Assembly: GCA_934486705.1 (NCBI GenBank)
Contig: CAKSQS010000074.1
Coordinates: forward strand, 1 to 7,727
DNA: 7,727 bases
Direction: 5' to 3'
Origin: an uncultured Eubacteriales bacterium
Lineage (GTDB): Bacteria; Bacillota; Clostridia; Oscillospirales; Acutalibacteraceae
Part shown: piece after piece, positions 1-6,529 of the stretch
Position numbering within the stretch: position 1 is the first letter of the stretch
How the letters are laid out: each line of letters begins with the position of its first letter
The notes under the pieces: generated by a model
Told to the model about the DNA's origin: nothing
Seen by the model: the letters and a program-made list of their open reading frames with translations, nothing else
The model's database searches: none
Program-made: the position numbers and the translations under genes

Positions 1-1476
1 ACCGCAGGCTCGGTAAAGGGCAAGGCTACCGCAAAGCACGCGGTTTCCGACTGGATGGACCTTGAAAAACAGCGCGGTATTTCCATAACCTCATCCGTAA
101 TGCAGTTTGAATACGAGGGCTTTTGCATAAACATTCTCGATACCCCGGGACACCAGGACTTCTCGGAGGACACCTACCGCACCCTTATGGCGGCGGACAG
201 CGCCGTAATGGTAATTGACGCGGCAAAGGGCATTGAGGCGCAAACGCGAAAGCTTTTTAAGGTCTGCGCCATGCGCCATATTCCTATATTTACGTTTATA
301 AACAAGTTAGACCGCGAGGCACGCGACCCGTTTGAGCTGCTCGACGAACTTGAAAAGGAATTCGGCATAGGCACATACCCCGTTAACTGGCCCATAGGCT
401 GCGGCGTTGACTTTAAGGGAGTTTTTGACCGCGACAAGCGCGAAATTCTCACATTTAAAGAGTTTCACCGCGGGCAGGATAAATTAAGCGCCGTAAAGTG
501 CGATATTACCGATACCGAAAAATTGGATGAGCTTATAGGCGAATATCAGCGCGCGGAATTGGTAGACCAAATTGAGCTGCTTGACGGCGCAAGCTATGAA
601 TTTGACCTTGAAAAGGTGCGCCGCGGCGAGTTGACGCCCGTTTTCTTCGGCTCGGCGCTAACCAATTTCGGTGTTGAGCCTTTTTTGGAAAACTTCCTTA
701 AAATGACCACCTCTCCCCTGCCGCGTATGTCGGACGGCGAGCCTGTTGACCCGTTTGACGATAATTTTTCGGCGTTTGCCTTTAAAATTCAGGCGAATAT
801 GAATAAGAACCACCGCGACAGAATAACCTTTTTCCGCATATGCTCGGGTAAATTTGAGCGCGGGGCAGATTACTACCACGTTCAGGCAGATAAAACCGTG
901 CGACTGTCTCAGCCGCAGCAAATGATGGCGGAAGAACGGCAGGTAATAAACGAAGCGTATGCGGGCGATATAATCGGCGTTTTCGACCCCGGCATTTATT
1001 CGATAGGCGATACGGTATGCTCGCTTAAAAAGCACGTTAAGTTTGAGGGTATTCCCACCTTTGCGCCCGAGCATTTCGCCCTTATTGAACAAAAGGACAG
1101 CCTTAAACGAAAGCAGTTTGTAAAGGGCGTTGAGCAGATAGCTCAGGAGGGCGCAATTCAGATATTCCGCGAGCCGAACTCCGGTATGGAGCGGGTTATA
1201 GTCGGCGTAGTAGGCGTTTTGCAGCTTGAGGTGCTTGAATACCGCCTTAAAAACGAGTATAACGTTGACGTTATAAGAAACGATATGCCCTACCAATACA
1301 TCCGCTGGGTAAGAAATAAGGATATTGATATGAAGAGCTTGAACCTCACTTCCGATACAAAGTGGGTGCAGGATTTTAAAGACAACAATATTCTTATATT
1401 CACAAGCGAATGGAACATTAACTGGGCGCTTGATAAAAACGAAGGGCTTATTTTAGAGGACTTTAATAAAGATTAA
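1..1476 (+). CDS. prfC: Peptide chain release factor 3 (RF3), 5'-truncated by the window edge
   Basis: RF3 is the cytosolic translational GTPase that recycles class-1 release factors RF1/RF2 from ribosomes after termination. The open frame runs from base 1 without a start, giving 491 residues. By recalled alignment with E. coli RF3 (529 aa), about 40 N-terminal residues including the G1 P-loop are missing upstream. In fragment numbering, the switch I/G2 stretch EKQRGISIT is at 22-30, G3 DTPGH at 47-51 and G4 NKLD at 101-104. A G5-like FGSAL follows, then domain II (KIQANMNKNHRDR) and the RF3 C-terminal domain (GVVGVLQLEVLEYRLKNEYN). The frame ends TAA after a Firmicutes-like tail rich in WALDKNEG. 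The internal ATG at base 55 lies inside the conserved SDWM-EKQRGI stretch, so it is not the start. It is convergent with the activase gene and ends 25 bp before a strong hairpin. EF-G-like alternatives are excluded by the RF3-specific SEDTYRTL and WPIGCG motifs. Confidence 0.97.
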   Translation, partial: TAGSVKGKATAKHAVSDWMDLEKQRGISITSSVMQFEYEGFCINILDTPGHQDFSEDTYRTLMAADSAVMVIDAAKGIEAQTRKLFKVCAMRHIPIFTFINKLDREARDPFELLDELEKEFGIGTYPVNWPIGCGVDFKGVFDRDKREILTFKEFHRGQDKLSAVKCDITDTEKLDELIGEYQRAELVDQIELLDGASYEFDLEKVRRGELTPVFFGSALTNFGVEPFLENFLKMTTSPLPRMSDGEPVDPFDDNFSAFAFKIQANMNKNHRDRITFFRICSGKFERGADYYHVQADKTVRLSQPQQMMAEERQVINEAYAGDIIGVFDPGIYSIGDTVCSLKKHVKFEGIPTFAPEHFALIEQKDSLKRKQFVKGVEQIAQEGAIQIFREPNSGMERVIVGVVGVLQLEVLEYRLKNEYNVDVIRNDMPYQYIRWVRNKDIDMKSLNLTSDTKWVQDFKDNNILIFTSEWNINWALDKNEGLILEDFNKD

Positions 1477-1501
1477 ATAGCACACCCTTTCATACAAACC
1501 G

Positions 1502-1539
1502 AATGCACCCCTCTGTTTGCATAAACAGAGGGGTGCATT
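1502..1539. terminator. Perfect 17-bp hairpin between convergent genes, probable bidirectional terminator
   Basis: AATGCACCCCTCTGTTT (1502-1518) is followed by the loop GCAT and its exact reverse complement (1523-1539). On the plus strand the stem runs into TTTATTATT, so it fits a rho-independent terminator for prfC, 25 bp after its stop. On the minus strand the stem starts 2 bp beyond the activase stop codon but is followed by CGGTTTGTATG, a poorer U-tract. Termination in that direction is therefore likely but less certain. Confidence 0.88.
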
Positions 1540-1541
1540 TA

Positions 1542-2369
1542 TTATTCGGTACTTGCATTCAAGCCGTATTTCTTAAGGGTTTCAATTGCTTTTTCCATAT
1601 CCTGCGGTGTGGTTTCCGTGTTCGGCAGTGTATTTTCCATACCCAAAGCGACATACCGCGAGGCGGCAAAGCGGTGGTATCTCAACACCTTTACCTTTGT
1701 TATTCCCGAGAGCGGCTTTAAAAAGCTGCCTATTTTGCTGCATTCCGAATCGTTATACCCCGCAACCAACGGATAGCGTATTTCAACAGCGCACCCTTTT
1801 TCGGTAATGTATTTCAGGTTTTTAAGAATCAGCGCGTTATCTCTTCCGGTGCATTTTTTATGCACTTCCCCGTCAATTGCCTTTATATCATACAGAAATT
1901 TATCGGTATACGGAATTATCCTGTCAAAAACCTCGGTTTCAACAAAGCCGCAGGTATCGATATAAACGCTTATTCCCGCCAAGCGGAGTTTTTTTGCCAC
2001 ATCTTCGGCAAAATCGGGCTGAGAAAGGCATTCGCCGCCCGAAAGCGTAACCCCGCCGCCGCTGTTTTCAAAAAATACCCTGTCCTTTAAAAGCTCTTCC
2101 GTAAGCTCCTGCGCCTCATATTCCCTGCCGTAGCTAATAAGCGCTTCGGCAGGGCATGCCGCCGCCGTGGCTTCGGTGCGTTTGCCGCTGCAAATGCCGC
2201 ACCCTATGCACTTCGCCTTAAAAAAAGCAACCTGCTTTTCGTAGGATATGCTTTCGGGGTTATGGCACCAAATGCATTTCATAGGGCAGCCCTTGAAAAA
2301 AACGGTTGTTCTTAAGCCGTCCCCATCGTGAATTTCCATTCGCTTTATACCGGAAATCAGACCTTTCAT
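1542..2369 (-). CDS. Glycyl radical enzyme activating enzyme (radical SAM, PflA-like)
   Basis: This protein should reductively cleave S-adenosylmethionine with a [4Fe-4S] cluster and abstract hydrogen from the glycine of the partner enzyme encoded just upstream. It has 275 residues. The family signature IHDGDGLRT (13-21) precedes the radical SAM CxxxCxxC at C28, C32 and C35 (GCPMKCIWCHNPES). An inserted ferredoxin-like segment has C54, C57, C60 and C72 followed by P, enough for one auxiliary cluster. SGGE at 110-113 is the SAM-amino contact motif. IDTCGF (137-142), YDIKAID with a following HKKCTGRDN, and RYPLVAGYND are all typical of PflA-like activases. The start is supported by GAGAGG about 8 nt upstream and by the ATGA overlap with the glycyl radical enzyme stop. 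The ferredoxin insert argues against a plain PflA, which lacks it. The specific partner follows from the operon, not from this sequence alone. Confidence 0.94.
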   Translation of the reverse strand: MKGLISGIKRMEIHDGDGLRTTVFFKGCPMKCIWCHNPESISYEKQVAFFKAKCIGCGICSGKRTEATAAACPAEALISYGREYEAQELTEELLKDRVFFENSGGGVTLSGGECLSQPDFAEDVAKKLRLAGISVYIDTCGFVETEVFDRIIPYTDKFLYDIKAIDGEVHKKCTGRDNALILKNLKYITEKGCAVEIRYPLVAGYNDSECSKIGSFLKPLSGITKVKVLRYHRFAASRYVALGMENTLPNTETTPQDMEKAIETLKKYGLNASTE

Positions 2370-4426
2370 TGCGCCGACCTCTCAATAAATTCCTGCTTTT
2401 CTTTTTCGCTCAAGCTTGAAAACAGCACATTCCAACCGCAAAGCCGCACCTGCAAATCGGGGTATTCTTCGGGGTGCAGCTTTGCTCTCTTTAATACCTC
2501 GGTATTTAAAACATTATACTGTACTCCGAAACCGCCAAGCTCGAAAAACGTCTTGAGCGATGAAACAAGCGCCTTAAGCCCGTTATTCCCCGAAACCGCC
2601 GAAAAATGCAGGTCAATATCCGCAATAGTGCCGTTAGGCGTATATGACGCGTCTATTGCCGCAACGGATTTAAGGTGAGCTGTAGCGCCGTTTTTAACCG
2701 CGCCGAAGGTTGCGCTTGCGTTTTGCGAAAGGGTTTCGCCTGACAGTCTGCCGTCAAACGACGCAGCGGTGTACCTGCCCATTTCCCAGCGCCAGTCTAT
2801 TGAAAACAACCCTAAGCGATATACCCCGCCCTTATTGTTCGATTTTCCGTCCACCGTATCTGCCAAGCGCTTAACAAGATCACGTGCAAGGGCGTCCGTA
2901 CGGGTATCGTCCTGCCCGAATTTCGGGTATTTATTTTTAATAAGAAGTCGCAGCGGTTCTTTGTTTTTCCAATTTGTTCTTAAAATTTCGGGCAATTCGT
3001 CGGCGGTTATCAGCTTATCTTCAAAAACCGCCTTTCTTATTGCCGCAAGCGAGTCCACCGCCGTTGCCAGACCTATTGCGTTAAGCGAGGAATTATTGTA
3101 TTTTGCAGCATGGTCGCCGTATATATCGCCGCCCTTTATAAGCGCGGTTTCGTACGTCGCCGAAAATATGGGTGCGGAATGAATCTCGCTGTAATGCGCT
3201 TCCCATAAATCAGTCAATTTCATTGCGCTGCGGCAAAAGTAAACCATTTGGCGAATAAACTCATTATACAAATCATCAAAGCTTTCCCATTTGCCGCTGT
3301 TTTCAAGCCCTATAAGCTCGCCCGTAAGCATATCCCGCCCGTTATTGAGCGCGCATTCCAGCGCTTTGGGAATATTTATTCTCGTACCGCAGGAGCAGGT
3401 AATCTCTTGCCTTGCCCCGCACTCATAGCAGCCCACTACATGATAATCAGCCGCGTCCGCTTTATCCGCCCCGATTTTAACAAGCGACTCAATGATTTTT
3501 TTATCGTTCATAAACACAATGCTGTTGTTACCCTTGCGCACTCCGTCAAGCGCTCTTACCACTATATCCTTCGGCATATTTTCCGAGCAGAGAATATGGA
3601 ATTTGGTATTTGTTGTTCCGGCTTTATTATATGCCTCCACCAGTGCAAAAGAAAGCTCGTTTACAAGGCTGTTGCCGTTTACATCAGTACCGCCGATTGC
3701 AAACGGTATGTTAGACGGCGCTTTTAACCTGTCTATCTCCCTTAAAAAATCCATTATCAATTCATTTGCGCGGGCTTTATCCTCCTTAATGTAATAAGGA
3801 TAATACAGGCTGTCAAGCCGACCAAGCGTTCTTAAAAGATCGCCCTCAAACATATGCTGCAGCACATAATATATAATGGTGGTCTGCATTACTTCAAACA
3901 GTGTTTCGGGTTTTCTTACAGCGAGCGCTTCAAGACCCGCCGCCATTTCGGGCTTTCCGGCGCTTTGGGCTGCCTTGGCGGCACGGGCAATAAAACGCAG
4001 CGCCGCGTCATACACACGCAAGGTATTTGAGTAAAAGCTCTGTTTTTTTGCATTGTCCCCGTATTTAGGCGCATATTCCTTCACCCTTTCTCTCAGCCCG
4101 AATATACCGAGCTCAGTCACGCTCTGCCAATCAGCCGAAGTATGGCTCAAATCGTAGTATCCGGTGTATATAAGCTTATCAAACCCCGCCTGTAAGCCGT
4201 TATCCGAAACTATATGAGAAAATTTATTCCCTCTGTCGCAGGACTTATTAAACATAATATCCCCTGCGTTTACCGAAACAAAAAATCTGTTTTCCTCGGG
4301 CACGGTTATCTCGCAATTATCAAGCAGATACTCCAAAACATCGCAGTCCTCTTCAAATACGCTTACATTCCCGCTCTTTTTGTAATTCATCGCATAGGTA
4401 CGCAATTCATTTTCAGTCAACGGCAT
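2366..4426 (-). CDS. Glycyl radical enzyme, pyruvate formate-lyase superfamily, unassigned subfamily
   Basis: This is a cytosolic, oxygen-sensitive radical enzyme of 686 residues from the chosen ATG, short compared with about 760 for PFL and about 800-850 for choline and glycerol lyases. The PFL domain shows LGRLDSLYYPYY, a GGTDVNGNSLVNELSFAL stretch and a NNGRDMLTGE segment. The thiyl site is GCYE, with C333 and E335. A Glu two residues after the Cys is typical of dehydratase, decarboxylase and C-S lyase members, whereas PFL has CC. Three further cysteines follow (C336, C344, C346). The C-terminal glycyl loop reads VRLCGWNVLF, with the radical at G664 preceded by C663 and 22 residues remaining to the end. 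A GTG nine bases upstream is in frame, but only 1 nt separates it from AAGGAG, so ATG at 4426 with 10-nt spacing is preferred. The gene overlaps its activase by ATGA and is divergent from an AraC gene. Superfamily membership is secure. The substrate is unknown and the label pyruvate formate-lyase would probably be wrong. Confidence 0.93.
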   Translation of the reverse strand: MPLTENELRTYAMNYKKSGNVSVFEEDCDVLEYLLDNCEITVPEENRFFVSVNAGDIMFNKSCDRGNKFSHIVSDNGLQAGFDKLIYTGYYDLSHTSADWQSVTELGIFGLRERVKEYAPKYGDNAKKQSFYSNTLRVYDAALRFIARAAKAAQSAGKPEMAAGLEALAVRKPETLFEVMQTTIIYYVLQHMFEGDLLRTLGRLDSLYYPYYIKEDKARANELIMDFLREIDRLKAPSNIPFAIGGTDVNGNSLVNELSFALVEAYNKAGTTNTKFHILCSENMPKDIVVRALDGVRKGNNSIVFMNDKKIIESLVKIGADKADAADYHVVGCYECGARQEITCSCGTRINIPKALECALNNGRDMLTGELIGLENSGKWESFDDLYNEFIRQMVYFCRSAMKLTDLWEAHYSEIHSAPIFSATYETALIKGGDIYGDHAAKYNNSSLNAIGLATAVDSLAAIRKAVFEDKLITADELPEILRTNWKNKEPLRLLIKNKYPKFGQDDTRTDALARDLVKRLADTVDGKSNNKGGVYRLGLFSIDWRWEMGRYTAASFDGRLSGETLSQNASATFGAVKNGATAHLKSVAAIDASYTPNGTIADIDLHFSAVSGNNGLKALVSSLKTFFELGGFGVQYNVLNTEVLKRAKLHPEEYPDLQVRLCGWNVLFSSLSEKEKQEFIERSAQ

Positions 4427-4436
4427 ATGTATCACT

Positions 4437-4442
4437 CTCCTT
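4437..4442 (-). promoter_or_regulatory. Ribosome binding site deciding the glycyl radical enzyme start
   Basis: On the minus strand AAGGAG lies 10 nt before ATG (4426-4424) and only 1 nt before an in-frame GTG (4435-4433). The GTG would be too close to be initiated from this site, so the ATG is the supported start. No other Shine-Dalgarno sequence is seen upstream. Confidence 0.75.
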
Positions 4443-4480
4443 AGCTTTATTTAACCACGGACGCGGCAAAAAGTAAATTC

Positions 4481-4509
4481 ATTAAACAGTCAAAATAGAC
4501 TTTCCGAAC
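4481..4509 (-). promoter_or_regulatory. Candidate activator-dependent promoter of the glycyl radical operon
   Basis: On the minus strand TTTAAT (4486-4481) is the best -10-like hexamer in the divergent region. The hexamer 17 bp upstream (GTTCGG) does not resemble TTGACA. A 9-bp repeat copy (CTTTCCGAA, plus strand, 4500-4508) covers that -35 position, as expected if an activator substitutes for -35 contacts. The leader to the ATG would be roughly 50 nt. Another TTGACT hexamer on this strand has no matching -10. This is inference only. Confidence 0.35.
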
Positions 4510-4545
4510 ATTTATTTGCTTGTTTGTATTGCAACCCTTTCCGAA
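4500..4545. repeat. Paired 9-bp direct repeat, candidate AraC-family operator
   Basis: CTTTCCGAA occurs at 4500-4508 and again at 4537-4545, in the same orientation with starts 37 bp apart. Both copies are inside the 150-bp divergent intergenic region. The first overlaps the predicted -35 zone of the glycyl radical operon. The second lies between the -35 and -10 of the regulator's own promoter. AraC-family proteins commonly bind direct repeats and often autoregulate. Binding here is inferred from position alone. Confidence 0.4.
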
Positions 4546-4556
4546 ATGTGTATAAT
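4529..4556 (+). promoter_or_regulatory. SigA-type promoter of the AraC-family gene
   Basis: TTGCAA (4529-4534), a 16-bp spacer and a perfect TATAAT (4551-4556) precede the regulator gene. Transcription would start near 4562-4563, leaving a very short leader that begins about where GGGAGGGA (4563-4570), the ribosome binding site, begins. The -10 is strong and the -35 only partial. Confidence 0.7.
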
Positions 4557-4576
4557 AAAAATGGGAGGGAAGCGGA

Positions 4577-5335
4577 ATGAAGGAAAATTTGATAATTTCA
4601 AAAACGTTCACGGTTTTTGAGGGCGGATTAAATCCCGGCAGAATAAAGGCAAAATCCTCAGGCAGGCACAGCGATTGCTTTGTTTTCTTTTTAAGCGGCG
4701 GCTCGGAATATTTATTTGACGGATATTCCTTTACGGCGCGCGCCGAAAATTTAATATACTTAGCGCGCGGCTCGGTTTATGAAATGCATATATCGGAAAA
4801 AAGCAGGTTCATTTGCATTGATTTTGAATTTGACACGGAAGAACCGCAAAAAAGCGAGCTCTTCGCCGACATATCGCCCGATATTAAAAATAAATTCATT
4901 AAGGCGCTTTCCGCTTACGGTAAAAAGAACCCCGGATATTTATGCGGGATATTTTCCGTGCTTTACGGAATTTATGAGTCCGCCGTAAAATCCGAGGTAA
5001 AGCAATATGCAAAAAACAGCGGCCTGTTTGCGGAAATGGCCTCTTTTATTTTAAAGCACTATACCGAGCCGAATTTTACGGTAGCCGCAATCGGCGAATT
5101 TATGGGTCTTTCCGAGGTGCATATACGCAGGATTTTTAAAAATTCGGTAAGCTGCTCGCCCGTAGCGTATATAAATTACCTGAAAATCGAAAAGGCTAAG
5201 AATTTATTGCGCTCCTCAAACTATTCGGTAACCGAAATAGCCGAATCGGTCGGAATAAACGACCCGTATTACTTCAGCCGATTTTTTAAAAAAAGCACGG
5301 GAATGACCCCGACGGATTACCGACGGAAAAATTGA
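4577..5335 (+). CDS. AraC-family transcriptional regulator
   Basis: This is a 252-residue DNA-binding regulator. Residues about 30-85 (FFLSGGSEYLFDGYSF, ARGSVYEMHIS) resemble the cupin-type ligand-binding domain of AraC_binding proteins. The C-terminal 100 residues carry the paired helix-turn-helix module: the first helix pair is near 169-190 (VAAIGEFMGLSEVHIRRIF) and the second near 217-240 (VTEIAESVGINDPYYFSRFF). The terminal family signature KKSTGMTPTDYRR follows. The start is fixed by GGGAGGGA 6 nt upstream. It is transcribed divergently from the glycyl radical operon, the usual arrangement for a local activator, so it likely responds to the substrate of that enzyme or a related metabolite. 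The effector cannot be read from the sequence. No terminator with a U-tract follows, so some read-through into the next pair of genes is possible. Confidence 0.93.
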   Translation: MKENLIISKTFTVFEGGLNPGRIKAKSSGRHSDCFVFFLSGGSEYLFDGYSFTARAENLIYLARGSVYEMHISEKSRFICIDFEFDTEEPQKSELFADISPDIKNKFIKALSAYGKKNPGYLCGIFSVLYGIYESAVKSEVKQYAKNSGLFAEMASFILKHYTEPNFTVAAIGEFMGLSEVHIRRIFKNSVSCSPVAYINYLKIEKAKNLLRSSNYSVTEIAESVGINDPYYFSRFFKKSTGMTPTDYRRKN

Positions 5336-5337
5336 CC

Positions 5338-5371
5338 CCGATAATAAAGGTATTAAATAAAAAATTATCGG
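5338..5371. repeat. 8-bp inverted repeat between the AraC and DUF421 genes
   Basis: CCGATAAT (5338-5345) and ATTATCGG (5364-5371) form an 8-bp stem with an 18-nt AT-rich loop, starting 2 bp after the AraC stop. There is no U-tract on the plus strand, so it is a weak terminator at best. It could instead be an operator dyad for the DUF421 pair. Whether that pair has its own promoter is unclear. Confidence 0.4.
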
Positions 5372-5393
5372 AAATAATATTTTCGGTGATTAT

Positions 5394-6065
5394 ATGATAA
5401 TAACAATAACGCGCACTATTATACTTTATATTTTCGTTACCCTCGGCATTCGCCTTATGGGCAAGCGGCAAATAGGCGAAATGCAGCCGAACGAATTGGT
5501 GGTTACCCTGCTTATTTCCGAAATTGCGGCAATTCCGCTGCAGGATACGTCCCAGCCCATATTAAACGGCGTGGTAGCTATTTTTATGCTTGTAATACTG
5601 GAAATTCTGATTTCGGTAGTATCAATGAAAAGCCTTTTTATGCGCAAGATAATGAACGGAAAATCCGCCGTTATAATAAAAAACGGCGTAATAGACCAGC
5701 ATATGATGAAAAGCGTGCGAATGACCGTGCTCGACCTTGTGGAGCTTCTACGCGGGCAGGATGTATTTGATATTTCCACCGTGGCATTCGCCGTGCTTGA
5801 GGTAAACGGCAATTTGAGCGTTCTGCTTAAATCATCCGAGCAGCCAGCCACCGCCGCAGACCTGAATGTTAAAAAGGATAAGGCGCTGCTGCCGCTGCCC
5901 GTTATAAGCGACGGTAAAATAATTAAGGAGTCGCTTGACGCTATAGGAAAGGATGAAAATACGGTGCGGAAAATGCTTAAAGGCGATAATGTTGCCGATA
6001 TATTCCTGATGACAATGGACAGAGACGGCAACCGCAATATTATAAAACAGAGGAAAGAGCAATGA
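5394..6065 (+). CDS. DUF421 family (YetF/YrbG-like) integral membrane protein
   Basis: The protein has 223 residues, a normal length for the family. Three hydrophobic segments occur near 2-19, 34-50 and 57-78. They are followed by a cytoplasmic domain from about 80. Family motifs are RLMGKRQIGEMQPNELVVTLLISEIAAIP (20-48), split here by the second membrane helix, then KSLFMRKIMNGKSAVIIKNG (79-98), and DLVELLRGQDVFDISTVAFAVLEVNGNLSV (114-143). These match the DUF421 family, known in Bacillus as YetF, YrbG and related proteins, some of which have been linked to spore membrane properties. The molecular function is unknown. GGTGAT 3 nt before ATG matches the distal anti-Shine-Dalgarno sequence, so the start is reasonable. 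The stop overlaps the next start by ATGA, which indicates coupled synthesis with the DUF4363 protein. The C-terminal 70 residues (about 150-223) are less conserved and polar. Confidence 0.92.
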   Translation: MIITITRTIILYIFVTLGIRLMGKRQIGEMQPNELVVTLLISEIAAIPLQDTSQPILNGVVAIFMLVILEILISVVSMKSLFMRKIMNGKSAVIIKNGVIDQHMMKSVRMTVLDLVELLRGQDVFDISTVAFAVLEVNGNLSVLLKSSEQPATAADLNVKKDKALLPLPVISDGKIIKESLDAIGKDENTVRKMLKGDNVADIFLMTMDRDGNRNIIKQRKEQ

Positions 6066-6436
6066 AAAGACTTATACCCGCGTCGATACTTCTTGTTATA
6101 GTTATTATTTCTTATTTCGGCAGCCTTAATTATATTAAGGGCGTGTGCGACGAAACAAAAAAGCAGGTTGCGGAATGCGAAACAGAGTATAAAAACGGCA
6201 ATGACGCCGAAGCAAAGGTTGAAAGCCTTAAAAAGCTGTGGGACGAAAAAGAGGGCACGCTCTCTTTTTTTGTAAACCACGGCGAAATTGACGAGGTTGA
6301 ATTGGAGCTTTCTTCCCTTTCGGTATTTGTTAAGGAAAAGGAAAACGCTATGTTTTATGACCACATAGAAAGCCTGAAAACCCTTTTGCACCAAATTGAA
6401 GAGGACACCTCACTCAGTATGCACAGCATATTTTAA
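6062..6436 (+). CDS. DUF4363 family protein, membrane-anchored
   Basis: This small protein of 124 residues has a single N-terminal hydrophobic segment (about 4-22, LIPASILLVIVIISYFGSL) after MKR, which predicts a signal anchor with the rest outside the membrane. The remainder is charged and helical with a W-(x)n-FFVNHGEIDEVELELSSL pattern (around 60-90) characteristic of DUF4363. Genes of this family often directly follow DUF421 genes in Clostridia, and here the two overlap by ATGA, so they probably form one complex. Function is unknown. The start rests on the overlap and on GGAAAGAGCA just upstream, a modest Shine-Dalgarno sequence. The last four codons and the TAA fall inside the left arm of a 19-bp inverted repeat. 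Confidence 0.85.
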   Translation: MKRLIPASILLVIVIISYFGSLNYIKGVCDETKKQVAECETEYKNGNDAEAKVESLKKLWDEKEGTLSFFVNHGEIDEVELELSSLSVFVKEKENAMFYDHIESLKTLLHQIEEDTSLSMHSIF

Positions 6437-6468
6437 TGCATATTCAATAAATATGCATTAAAATATGC
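6426..6468. repeat. 19-bp perfect inverted repeat made of 12-bp-phased heptamers
   Basis: GCATATTTTAATGCATATT (6426-6444), a 5-nt spacer CAATA, and the exact reverse complement (6450-6468) form a long AT-rich hairpin. It covers the DUF4363 stop codon. Within it the heptamer GCATATT (reverse complement AATATGC) starts at 6426, 6438, 6450 and 6462, exactly every 12 bp. A further AATATGC is at 6513-6519. No U-tract follows (GTTCTTATG), so it is not a clean intrinsic terminator. It could be a stabilising 3' hairpin or a binding site for a regulator of the downstream promoter. Confidence 0.7.
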
Positions 6469-6529
6469 GTTCTTATGCGTGGAAAATCGAAAATATTCAA
6501 AAAAATATCATAAATATGCAAAATTGCTA

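Noticed and set aside
658..1296. 212-residue minus-strand open frame inside prfC
   Set aside because: It is antisense to highly conserved RF3 sequence and shows no recognisable domain or start signal.
1503..1721. 72-residue plus-strand open frame starting at the hairpin
   Set aside because: It begins in the terminator stem and runs antisense through the activase C-terminus. It has no Shine-Dalgarno sequence and no family resemblance.
3248..3727. 159-residue plus-strand open frame inside the glycyl radical enzyme gene
   Set aside because: It lies opposite the conserved thiyl-site region of the real gene and has no domain or ribosome binding site.
2366..4426. Naming the enzyme pyruvate formate-lyase (pflB)
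   Set aside because: True PFL has adjacent CC at the active site and RVSGY at the radical site. This protein has GCYE and RLCGW, so only the superfamily can be claimed.
4433..4435. GTG as start of the glycyl radical enzyme
   Set aside because: It is only 1 nt from AAGGAG. The ATG at 4426 has a workable 10-nt spacing.
5332..5360. TTGACC as a -35 for the DUF421 gene
   Set aside because: It overlaps the AraC stop codon, and no good -10 occurs 16-18 bp downstream (best is TAAATA). It is too weak to list as a promoter.
5426..6394. 322-residue open frame on the minus strand, antisense to the DUF421 and DUF4363 genes
   Set aside because: It spans two recognisable plus-strand families joined by an ATGA overlap, has a low-complexity Ser/Thr/Ile-rich translation with no family motif, and has no ribosome binding site. 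It is a codon-composition shadow.
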